A stretch of 64,000 nt of DNA from Ornithomonoglobus_A sp045612845 (lineage in GTDB: Bacteria; Bacillota; Clostridia; UBA1381). The translations under genes and the position numbers were made by a program. The stretch is from NCBI GenBank assembly GCA_045612845.1, contig JAZKZV010000017.1, positions 1 through 64,000 on the forward strand, in the 5' to 3' direction. The notes beneath the pieces were generated by a model, which was given only the letters and a program-made list of their open reading frames with translations, was not told the DNA's origin and did not search any database. How positions within the stretch are numbered: the first letter of the stretch is position 1; every line of letters begins with the position of its first letter. Shown here piece by piece: positions 18,336 to 26,500 of this stretch.

Positions 18336-19172
18336 TTAAAATTTCTTCATATACTCTTTGTAAAACTCTTCCGCTTTGCTTTCCGGGAGTGCTTTTGAAT
18401 AATACCAACCCTGAATATAATCACAGTTGCTTTCAGAAACCAATGTATTTTGTGCTTCTGTTTCAACGCCCTCGCATACAACCTTGAGGCCAAGCTCGTG
18501 AACTTTTGTGATAATGCCGAGAAATAGTTCTTTTCCTGCATCTGTTTCGGTTTGAAGCAAAATGTTACGATCGATTTTAACAATATCAACAGGATAATCA
18601 CAAAGGCTTGATAATGTTGCATATCCACTACCTATATCGTCTAATGCAATACAAAACCCAAGTGCTTTTGTATCTGTAATATTAACCTTTGCGACATTCA
18701 TATTCTTTTCGAGTGAATCTTCTGTAATTTCAATCAAGAGCTTGCTTCTGTCAAAATCATACTTATCCGCCATTTCCTTTATTTTGCGGGCAAAATCTTT
18801 TTCGGATATAGTAATTCTCGTAATATTGCAGGATAATGTAAGTTCATTAAAATCGGAATTTTCCCATTCGGAAAGCTTTTTACAAGCTTTTTCAAACATA
18901 TAGTAATCAAACTTTACGATAAGTCCGGATTTTTCCATTAAACCTATATACCTGCCGGGCATAATAATCTCACCCTTAGATGTTTCCCATCTTGACAAAG
19001 CCTCAGCCGATGCAATCTTCTTCGTTTTATTATCAACTATAAATTGAAGATGCGTCCTGAACTCCTTATTTTTTAATCCCTCTGCAATTTTCTTAAGAAG
19101 AATCTTCTCGTCGGAAAAGGTCTTCATCTCAGATAAAAAAAACTTGATTTTTTCGGAAATTTTATTACTCAT
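18336..19172 (-). CDS. EAL-domain cyclic-di-GMP phosphodiesterase
   Basis: A 278-residue cytoplasmic protein that is almost only an EAL domain. All key residues are present: SAEALSRW, Asn in LSCNITR, Glu in LIEITED, IALDDIGSGYATL, VKIDRNIL, VCEGVETEAQ and the final DYIQGWYYSKAL. It should hydrolyse c-di-GMP to pGpG. The start at 19172 has GGAG at a good distance; an upstream in-frame codon at 19241 lies in the riboswitch leader and has no RBS. It is the first gene of the exopolysaccharide operon and lies directly behind a GEMM-I riboswitch, so its own substrate probably controls its expression. Confidence 0.93.
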   Translation of the reverse strand: MSNKISEKIKFFLSEMKTFSDEKILLKKIAEGLKNKEFRTHLQFIVDNKTKKIASAEALSRWETSKGEIIMPGRYIGLMEKSGLIVKFDYYMFEKACKKLSEWENSDFNELTLSCNITRITISEKDFARKIKEMADKYDFDRSKLLIEITEDSLEKNMNVAKVNITDTKALGFCIALDDIGSGYATLSSLCDYPVDIVKIDRNILLQTETDAGKELFLGIITKVHELGLKVVCEGVETEAQNTLVSESNCDYIQGWYYSKALPESKAEEFYKEYMKKF

Positions 19173-19205
19173 ACACTTTCTCCATAATTTTTTTACGATT
19201 ATATA

Positions 19206-19276
19206 GCAGTTTTTTATAGCTAAAACAAAAAACTGCAACAATAGAAAGTCTTAATAAAGACCCTGTATCATTGCAG
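19206..19276 (-). promoter_or_regulatory. Alternative hairpins downstream of the GEMM-I aptamer
   Basis: On the transcript, GCAGUUUUUU (19236-19227) can pair with AAAAAACUGC (19215-19206). The same UUGCAG (19238-19233) can instead pair with CUGCAA (19276-19271), at the 3' end of the aptamer. The two pairings exclude each other, the usual layout of a riboswitch expression platform. The lower hairpin is AU-rich and is followed by UAUAUAAU, not a clean U-run, so termination is uncertain. Confidence 0.5.
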
Positions 19277-19345
19277 CTGGACTGGCATAGTATAAAACCT
19301 TAGCCTCTTTGCTTTGCGTCATCGGCTTTCGCCGATTTTGCTAAA
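19268..19345 (-). promoter_or_regulatory. GEMM-I cyclic-di-GMP riboswitch
   Basis: On the minus strand the RNA reads AGCAAAAUCGGCGAAAGCCG, then AUGACGCAAAGC, then AGGCUAAGG and CUAUGCCAGUCCAGCUGC. These are the conserved parts of the class I c-di-GMP aptamer: a GAAA-capped stem, the GACGCAAAGC core, and the tetraloop receptor formed by CUAAG and UAUG in the second stem. It begins about 10 bases after the predicted transcription start and ends about 95 bases before the EAL gene. It probably controls the whole exopolysaccharide operon. Whether c-di-GMP turns expression on or off cannot be told from the sequence. Confidence 0.93.
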
Positions 19346-19360
19346 TATTCATTACATGTC

Positions 19361-19389
19361 AGTATATCACAATGATTCGCCTTTGTCAA
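19361..19389 (-). promoter_or_regulatory. Sigma-A-type promoter of the exopolysaccharide operon
   Basis: On the minus strand TTGACA (19389-19384) and TATACT (19366-19361) are separated by 17 bases. Transcription would start near 19354, just before the GEMM-I aptamer. The -35 box lies only a few bases beyond the stop codon of the upstream GGDEF gene, so the operon has its own promoter. Confidence 0.85.
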
Positions 19390-19396
19390 GTAAATA

Positions 19397-21697
19397 TTAC
19401 TCTTTTGCAAAAACCCACAGAGTATCAGAAACCAATTCATCCTCACCTGAGAGTGTATAAACGCTTAATATAACATTCTCACCGTTATTCTTTTTATATG
19501 TTATTTTAGGAATTTTACCTTCAGTCAACTGGTGCTTTAAAGCGTCGTAATTCAAAAAGCTCATTACTGCTCTGTGATAATCCGGGTCTACTGATTCAGA
19601 AACATATTTCGAAAATAAATTTGAAAAATGTTCTTCATTTTCATTATACTTAAGGTATGCAGGCATCAAAATACGTCTTGCTTTATCGGTAGAAAGCGAA
19701 ACACGATATATACCATTGTAGCTTTCTTTTAAAATTGATAGAATTGCATCAATCTCGAGTATTCCTGTTTTTATCTGAATATATTCCTGGTTTTCCGACT
19801 TTATATTACTTTGTTGCTCTTTGTTTTGATAGTACTCTGTCTTTACCTCGTACATCCTTTTTTCAGCTTCTCTTACCATTTCTTCGGTATTGGTATTTTG
19901 TGTTCTGTAAGACATGCCTATTGCCACATGGTAATTGCGTGTCTTTAGCTGCTCAAGAAAAACCTCAATGCTTTTTTCTACAACATCATTTTTGGTATTT
20001 TCGCAAAATACCAAAAATTCATCGCCACCCATTCTGTAAACCTTATGACCATAGAATACTTCTTTTAACGTGTTGGCAATATATATAAGCATTGCATCGC
20101 CGGCTGCATGACCATATTTGTTATTGCAAATATGTAATTCGTTAACATCAACATAAATACATGAAAAATCAAAAGACTTTTCTTGGTCAAATACAATTAA
20201 ATCGCTTTTATATGCAACACGGTTCAGTGCTCCGGTGAGAGAATCTGTTGTAGCGGCAAGCTTTGTTTTATTAAGATAATTCTTGTTATACAACGCCATA
20301 GAGAAACAAGCTGCGACTTTATCCTCAAGCATTCTTGCCGATTTACCGTTTTTGGAATTTATAGTGGCCAAAATGGTAATATGGTTAGTATTATTTATAG
20401 TTGCAGAAAAAGAAACCTCATCAATTCCATGTTCTTTTAAAAACTCATAAAAAGATTTATTTGTTTTTACAAGGTGTTCATTTGGCTTAATACACATAAC
20501 ATTGAAGGTATTTCCGCTTAATTTATGGAAGTCAGCTGCATATCGGAACAACTCTGCCATAAAATGCTTTCGGTCGCTTCCCGAAAGTAGACTTTTTTTA
20601 TATTCAGGCGAAACATATTTATAATCTTCACCATCTGTATCAAAAAATATAGCCGAACGCGACTTTGCAAAAACACATACACGTTTTAGCGCCTCTGCAA
20701 TGTGATCTTGTTGTCCTGATGTTTCCAGTAGTTCTTTTCTTACTTCTGATGCACATGTAGTTACTGCATTTATGCGTCTCTCACCTGACATCAATATTAC
20801 AATATACAAACTCATTATACATAGCATAACAAAAAATACTACAAGCAGAATTTGTGATAATGCGTGTGTTTTGGCAAATACCTGAGAATCGTATCTTCCA
20901 AGTGCTATAACCCAGCCTATATCTTCAATGGTAGAATAATGCAGATGTAGATTTTCGTTTTTATATGCAGACATAAAGGATACAAATCCCTTATCAGTAT
21001 TTAGCATTTGTTCATAAGAGTACTCTTTGTTGTATTTTCTATCCTTTAAAAAAGAAATGTTGCCAAGCTCGTTATGTATTGTATCCATAACAAGATCTCC
21101 GTCTTCTTTATCGTAAACGAAAAGCTGTGCATCAAGTTCCTGCACCATGTTGTTGTATTTTTCGCCAATTTTATCGAGCTTTATACCGCCATATAAAATA
21201 CCTACAATATCGCCGCCAACAGTAATAGGTACAGCACTTCTTATAATTTCACTATTATCTTTTGTAAGTTCTCTGACTCTGCCGCTTATATACTCGCCCT
21301 TTTCCTTTTCCTCATCAAAGGAAATAATCCCATCCAGGCTAATAGAACCGGCCTTTGTTACAAATGTATTGTCAGGGTTTAAAATACCAATATTTTCAAT
21401 TAAACCAATAGGCTTAAATGAGTCAAACATAAGGTCATAGCTCTCGCCATCACTATACAGTTTTGCAGCAAAGTTCGCCATAGTGATAAGATTTTCACGA
21501 TCCGATGTTAACTGCAGACTTATATCATCCTTTATCTGCTTTGTCTGAATATGAAGACTTTCATATGCTTCTTCTTCAGCGGTAGTATAAAAATAACTTA
21601 CCATAGCAAGAAAGACCGCAGATAATAAAATCACGGTAATAATTGTATATATAATGTTATTTTGCTTATGCTTTTTCTTTCCGTACTTTAATGCCAT
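19397..21697 (-). CDS. Membrane diguanylate cyclase with extracellular sensor and C-terminal PAS-like part
   Basis: A 766-residue protein. A membrane segment at about 20-40 is followed by an extracellular domain of about 240 residues of the Cache type (DNTFVTKAGSIS, GILYGGIKLDKIG) and a second membrane segment near 285-305. A GAF-like linker leads to a GGDEF domain: TDSLTGALNR, YVDVNELHICNNKYGHAAGD and the intact RMGGDEF. It should therefore make c-di-GMP in response to an outside ligand. The final 120 residues look PAS-like (GIYRVSLSTDKARRI). Start at 21697 is preferred because GAGG is then 8 bases away. It ends just before the GEMM-I promoter. Confidence 0.9.
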   Translation of the reverse strand: MALKYGKKKHKQNNIIYTIITVILLSAVFLAMVSYFYTTAEEEAYESLHIQTKQIKDDISLQLTSDRENLITMANFAAKLYSDGESYDLMFDSFKPIGLIENIGILNPDNTFVTKAGSISLDGIISFDEEKEKGEYISGRVRELTKDNSEIIRSAVPITVGGDIVGILYGGIKLDKIGEKYNNMVQELDAQLFVYDKEDGDLVMDTIHNELGNISFLKDRKYNKEYSYEQMLNTDKGFVSFMSAYKNENLHLHYSTIEDIGWVIALGRYDSQVFAKTHALSQILLVVFFVMLCIMSLYIVILMSGERRINAVTTCASEVRKELLETSGQQDHIAEALKRVCVFAKSRSAIFFDTDGEDYKYVSPEYKKSLLSGSDRKHFMAELFRYAADFHKLSGNTFNVMCIKPNEHLVKTNKSFYEFLKEHGIDEVSFSATINNTNHITILATINSKNGKSARMLEDKVAACFSMALYNKNYLNKTKLAATTDSLTGALNRVAYKSDLIVFDQEKSFDFSCIYVDVNELHICNNKYGHAAGDAMLIYIANTLKEVFYGHKVYRMGGDEFLVFCENTKNDVVEKSIEVFLEQLKTRNYHVAIGMSYRTQNTNTEEMVREAEKRMYEVKTEYYQNKEQQSNIKSENQEYIQIKTGILEIDAILSILKESYNGIYRVSLSTDKARRILMPAYLKYNENEEHFSNLFSKYVSESVDPDYHRAVMSFLNYDALKHQLTEGKIPKITYKKNNGENVILSVYTLSGEDELVSDTLWVFAKE

Positions 21698-21752
21698 AAC
21701 CATTACCTCTTAAATATATAACAATTCCAGTAGTTACAAATATCCATGTAAA

Positions 21753-21781
21753 ATTATATCACATATATTTCAATTTTTCAA
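21753..21781 (-). promoter_or_regulatory. Promoter of the GGDEF gene
   Basis: Minus-strand TTGAAA (21781-21776) and TATAAT (21758-21753) are 17 bases apart, about 55 bases before the start codon at 21697. The region between here and 21881 is AT-rich and shows nothing else. Confidence 0.7.
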
Positions 21782-21880
21782 TATTTTTTGCTATTTTTCT
21801 ACAAAAAGCCCAACTAATCCAGAAAAAACATTAACATTTTAGAAGAAAATATATTATTCTGCTGTTATTTGCAAATTCTG

Positions 21881-22285
21881 CTATGTATTTAGTGTGTTAA
21901 TAATATGTTTTTTCTTTTTCACAGCATAGTCGTGTGCAACTGCGGTTCCGCTTTTGGGTTGGTAGTCAAATAAATCGCACCTGCTGTTTCTACGCCTTGG
22001 GTGAAGGTATTTTAATCGTAATAGACCACACAGAATTTGCTATGGTTAATTATTTCCTGATTGCGTTCCATATAAGATGCTCTGCCTGCGTTTTCCATAT
22101 GTTCAGGAAAGTATGTATCTTCATAATATTCAAGAAGACTCTCTTCATACCAATCAGGAATATATTGGAATGCCGACCTAACATATATCCGTTTGATGTG
22201 GGGATATTTTTCTTTCAGCTCGGTAACGGTTTTATGACATAAGTCATCAAACTCGCTTTTGCCCCGACAGAAGAAAGTTTTAACT
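21881..22285 (-). pseudogene. Decayed SLOG-superfamily (DUF1273-like) gene
   Basis: Reading the minus strand from about 22285 gives FFCRGKSEFDDLCHKTVTEL, then KYPHIKRIYVRS, ASYMERNQEIINHSKFCVVYYD and a stop at 22014-22012. A shift of frame near 22010 restores a matching C-terminus: DYQPKSGTAVAHDYAVKKKK followed by HIIN, ending at TAG 21883-21881. Conserved RN..I...S....YY and SGTA..DYA..K segments resemble small SLOG/DUF1273 nucleotide-binding proteins found near mobile elements and stress loci. The N-terminal GHR-type start is missing, so the gene is truncated as well as frameshifted. Confidence 0.65.
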
Positions 22286-22498
22286 TTTTCATTTAATAAA
22301 GTTTATCAAAGCGAGCAGGAAATATATAGAATTGTGTGTAAAGATTCAGAAAGTAGCGGCGCACTTGACAATATTGTGAATAACGTATTAGTTCCTCAGT
22401 TTAGAACCAATCATGTCCAACAAAAATATTTTGACTTTTTTGCTAATGTAATAGGAATATTAAAAGATGCTAACATAAGTCTACGAAGGAATTCCTAA
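22286..22498 (+). other. Possible remnant coding stretch, no start codon
   Basis: A plus-strand open stretch encodes FNKVYQSEQEIYRIVCKDSE, then GALDNIVNNVLVPQFRTNHV, ending in a stop at 22498. Composition looks protein-like (mixed charged and hydrophobic residues, amphipathic spacing). There is no RBS, and its only upstream ATG (22259) lies inside the neighbouring pseudogene. I do not recognise it. It may be the 3' end of a lost gene or chance. Confidence 0.25.
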
Positions 22499-22540
22499 AT
22501 TGCTTTTCTTTGGTTAATGTTTATCATATTTTAATATAGC

Positions 22541-22577
22541 AAAACCCCTCTGAAACATGTTGTTTCAGAGGGGTTTA
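22541..22577 (-). terminator. Rho-independent terminator after the DUF805 gene
   Basis: A 13-bp perfect stem (CCCCTCTGAAACA with TGTTTCAGAGGGG, 22545-22557 and 22561-22573) has a 3-base loop and is followed on the minus strand by TTTTGCTATATT. On the plus strand the tail is weaker. Confidence 0.85.
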
Positions 22578-22609
22578 TAAAAGGCTTTACACAATTATTA
22601 AATTACTTA

Positions 22610-22963
22610 TTATCCAATGTATGTATCTTTTGGATCAGCGCCGTATGTATTAGCACCGATTGTTCCGGGCTTAAGCGAGAATACCAAAAGGATAATTGCT
22701 CCAACAACAGGAACAAATGCGATTAAAAGCCACCATGCCGACTTATCAATATCGTGTAGTCTGCGGAAAGAAAGAGAAAGTTCGGGCATCAATATAAACA
22801 AGCTGTATAAACTTGTGAGAATGTTAATACCAATTATCCCATCAATTATTCCCAAGACAAATATGATAACGGCACTTATAAGAGCAAACATCCAATATTC
22901 TGTTCTTCTTGCTCTGCCGCTGAAGTTACAGTAATTTTTAATTGCCTGTATGTACCAACTCAT
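22610..22963 (-). CDS. DUF805 small membrane protein
   Basis: A 117-residue inner-membrane protein. It starts MSWYIQAIKNYCNFSGRARR, then TEYW, the DUF805 signature, has three hydrophobic segments and the conserved LSLSFRRLHDIDKSAWWLL. The family (for example E. coli YhaH) is widespread but its role is not known. AAAGGAG precedes the ATG. It lies 18 bases after a lipoprotein gene and ends at a strong terminator, so the two are probably co-transcribed. Confidence 0.9.
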   Translation of the reverse strand: MSWYIQAIKNYCNFSGRARRTEYWMFALISAVIIFVLGIIDGIIGINILTSLYSLFILMPELSLSFRRLHDIDKSAWWLLIAFVPVVGAIILLVFSLKPGTIGANTYGADPKDTYIG

Positions 22964-22981
22964 ATATTTGCTCCTTTAAGA

Positions 22982-23464
22982 TTAATACTCAACTTCTAAA
23001 TCGTATTCAGCAGCGAGTTCTTCTAATGCTTTGTTATATTCGCCAAGCAGTCCAACAGCTTCTTCGAGTTTTGCAGTACCTGCATTGATTGTTGCATCTT
23101 CCTGAGTTTCACAGCCTTCTGCAAGAGTTTCAAAAGCAACCTTATAAGCATCCATTACTTTAACATACTTATCCTTGATAGCTTTAACCTCTTCTGTTTC
23201 AGGATTGATGTCTTTAAGAGCAGTAAGGGAAGCCTCAACAAGAGGAAGAAGTGTATCGTTAATACTTGTTAAAATACCATTATCATCTTCATATTCTTCC
23301 CATTTTCCAACTTCTTCTGTAATCTTTGTATAATCTGCGTTAACATCAGTCATTTCAACATTTAAGTAGTTTTCCAAATCTGCCTGAATCGGATCAGTTC
23401 CGCAACCTGCAAGAAGTGTTACTGACATAACTACCATAAGTAAAATTGCTAAAAGTTTTTTCAT
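22982..23464 (-). CDS. Small acidic lipoprotein
   Basis: A 160-residue protein with a lipoprotein signal peptide: MKKLLAILLMVVMSVTLLAGC, with lipobox LLAGC and the lipidated Cys at about residue 21. The mature part is acidic and mostly helical, with spaced hydrophobics (DINPETEEVKAIKDKYVKVMDAYKVAFE). I recognise no enzyme motif. The ATG at 23464 has GGAGG 8 bases upstream. Gene order (lipoprotein then DUF805) suggests a shared envelope role; nothing more can be said. Confidence 0.82.
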   Translation of the reverse strand: MKKLLAILLMVVMSVTLLAGCGTDPIQADLENYLNVEMTDVNADYTKITEEVGKWEEYEDDNGILTSINDTLLPLVEASLTALKDINPETEEVKAIKDKYVKVMDAYKVAFETLAEGCETQEDATINAGTAKLEEAVGLLGEYNKALEELAAEYDLEVEY

Positions 23465-23528
23465 AATAAAATCCTCCAAATTAAAATATTTATTCTTTGG
23501 TGTAAAGCCGTTTTTACATGGTTTAAAA

Positions 23529-23558
23529 AGTTTTTTTGGGGAGAGATGCGCTCTCCCC
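23529..23558 (-). terminator. Terminator after the SLH surface-protein gene
   Basis: An 8-bp GC-rich stem (GGGGAGAG with CTCTCCCC, 23538-23545 and 23551-23558) is followed on the minus strand by TTTTTTT... as AAAAAAACTT in the plus-strand reading. It lies 9 bases after the stop of the giant gene. Confidence 0.88.
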
Positions 23559-23566
23559 GTTTGTTG

Positions 23567-26500
23567 TTAAAGCCTGTCTGTATTAACTACATAGACATAC
23601 TTATAATTGTTATTGTCCGCCTGCGTCCAGGGAACTAAAAACATAGTTGACGGTGATATAAGAGTCGAAGCCATGGTTTTCAGGTTCGATTCGCCCTCAA
23701 ACATAATACTGTAATTAGAAATGTTAATTGCCTGAGATGGACTTCTGAGAGTCAACGATGAGTCATTAAAAACCTTGATTGTGCTACCCGAGAAAGCATA
23801 GCCTTTGCCGGCAAGCGTGTCTGTTTCCTGGCCGGAGGTGTTAATATTGTCTACGAAACCTATCATCTGACCGTGTTCTATCCAAAGCATATTACATTCG
23901 ATACCAATGCAGTGGTCGGCTTTTACAGCACTACAATCAATGTTTCCTTCAATGTTGAAGTATATATTGGATACACTGCTGATACCCACGCATTTTGATA
24001 GCTCTTTGCTATCAGTTCCGTCATAGCCCAAAGGACTTCCGGCTCTGCAAGTAAAATACGGATAAACCGCCGAGCCATCAACGTCGTATTCTTTGTAGGC
24101 GTTAATGCGTAGATTGGTGTAAGATTTTACCCATATACCATAAGCTGTTTCGCCATTACCCGGATTATAGCTGTTTATAACAGAACAATCACCAACAAAA
24201 TTAACATTCAGTTCTTCTAAGTCCTTGTTATCTATGGTGATAGTTGCTCCGTTTTGAACCGAATACGAGATTTTACCATTGATGTGCAACGTATTTGATG
24301 TCGGATTATAAGATACGTAGTTGCTTCCGTTAGATACAGTCAGTCTGGATGTTGTAATTTCGGTATCACCTACCCAGATTCCGTAATTCATAATTTTCTG
24401 TACGTTCCATTTTGCGTAAAGTGTCATATCACCTTTAACCTTATCGGTTGCAAAGTTCCACTTGGTTGTAAGAGCTTCATCTGCGTACCAGCCCTCAAAA
24501 GTATATATCTCGGTGTCGGTGTCTGGTCTGACAGGTCTGCCTTGTTCAGGAATAATGCAGTTGTAATCTATTTGTTTTGGAGAAACAGCTCCTCCGCCGT
24601 TTGGTTCAAAAGTAACGGTGTAAGTATTAGGAATCGCTACATACTGAGCATAGTATGTTACGTCGCCCGTGATAGTACCAAAGTTTTCTACACGTGTTCC
24701 GTCCGCGTTATACCAACCTTCAAAGCTATATTCATATCCTACGTCTTTCGCCTTTATAACATTAGTTGGTGCAACAATTTCGGTGCCGTACTCACCTCTT
24801 GTAGTGTATGTTGTATCTAAAATTACACCGTCTTCGGTATACCAGTTAACAGTATATTTGTTAACTGTACTTGTAAACTGAGCATAGTATGTTACGTCGC
24901 CCGAAACCGTATCGCCACTCATTAGCTTGTCGCCTGTACCATCTGCTTTGGTGTTCCAGCCATCAAAGGTATATGAATACTTTGCAGTAGAAGCCTTTGT
25001 CGGAGTTGCGCCGTTGTATGTAACTCTATCGCCCCAAATCAGATTAGTGTCTGTTTCCGCCTCGGTACTGCCTACCACCCACTTTACGGTGTATTTGGTA
25101 TATGTGATGTCCCACTGAGCATAGTAGGTTACGTTATCTGTAACTTTATCGCTCAAACCAAGAGTTGTACCGCTACCGTCTTTTGCGGTATTCCAACTTG
25201 CAAAGGTATAAGTTTTACCCTGATAATAATCTCTTGTAGGTGCATTCGGAGGTGTTATGGGAGTATTATAGTTTACCTCTCCGTTTGTGTAATCACCTGA
25301 TAGTGCATTACCGCCGTTAGCATCCCAGTTAACAGTGTATTTATTTAATTTTGTTGCAAACTGAGCATAGTAGGTTACGTCGCCCGATACTGTGTCGCCA
25401 CTCTTCCACTTATCACCGGAACCGTCAGCCTTTGTATTCCAGTGATCAAAAGTATATGTGTACTGAACATCGGCATCCTTTGTAGGCACTGTGCCGTCAT
25501 ATGTTACAGCATCACCCCATACAAGGTCGTTATCAGTTTCAACTGTTGTGTCGCTAATAATCCATTCTACTGTATATTTTGTAGTTGTTAAATTCCACTG
25601 TGCATAATACGTTACATCAGATGTAACTTTATCGCCTAAACCGAGAGTTGTACCACTGCCGTCTTTTGCGGTGTTCCAACCTGCAAAGGTGTATTTTGTA
25701 CCCTGATAAGAATCCTTTGTCGGATTTGCAGGTGCGGTGATTTGTGTGCCATAGTCAACTGCGCCGTTGGTGTAGCTACCGCCTGATAGTGCATTACCGC
25801 CGTTGGTATCCCACGTAACTGTGTGTTGTGTTACGCTCCACTTAGCATAAAGAGTAGTTGCACCAAATACAACGTCGGCGTTAAAGTTCCATGCCTCGGT
25901 GCAAAGAGCATCCTTGTACCAGCCCTCAAATGTGCAACCTGTTTTTGTTGGTGCTTGTGGCTCCTGAACTTTTTCGCCTGTTCTGACTGTTTCAGAACCA
26001 ATAGCACTTCCGCCGCAACTGTCGAAAATAACGGTGTTGTTGTTACCAAGCCAGTTGGCTCTGTATGTTGCACTCTCAACTGCTTCCTCAGGAAGAGTTG
26101 TGTCCCATCCTTCAAAGGTATAACCATCACGTGCAAGTATCGGTGCGGCAACACTCTCGCCATAGAGGTAAGTACGTGTAATATTTTCGTCGCTGCCGTC
26201 ATTTTTTATGAATGTAAGTGTATAGACTTCGCGGTCATAATAAACCTTAACCACGGTAGAACCGTCGCCGGCAATAGTCTGTTGCTCAATATCCTTTGCA
26301 ACAAATCCGGGATATATACCAAAAGCCTGTGCGGTGGTTGTGCTTCCGTTTTTACCTTGCATTGTCTGGGTGGTATCCAGCTTATATGTACCGTTTAGCT
26401 CTTGCAGATAATGCTCTACTGCGTAATTTACATCAGAAGCATTCCACTTGGCATATAAGGTTATGCCCTTTATGCCGTCAGTAAATTCAGGCATTCTTGT

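Noticed and set aside
19206..19236. A standard Rho-independent terminator behind the riboswitch
   Set aside because: The stem is AU-rich and is followed by TATATAAT without a U-run, so I list it only as an alternative hairpin.
22259..22498. A real 79-codon gene on the plus strand
   Set aside because: Its start codon lies within the minus-strand pseudogene, it has no RBS or promoter, and I do not recognise the protein; kept only as a possible remnant.
25823..26398. A 191-codon plus-strand frame inside the giant SLH gene
   Set aside because: It is opposite the repeat region, is Cys-rich in a way that mirrors the Gly/Thr codons of the true frame, and has no RBS.
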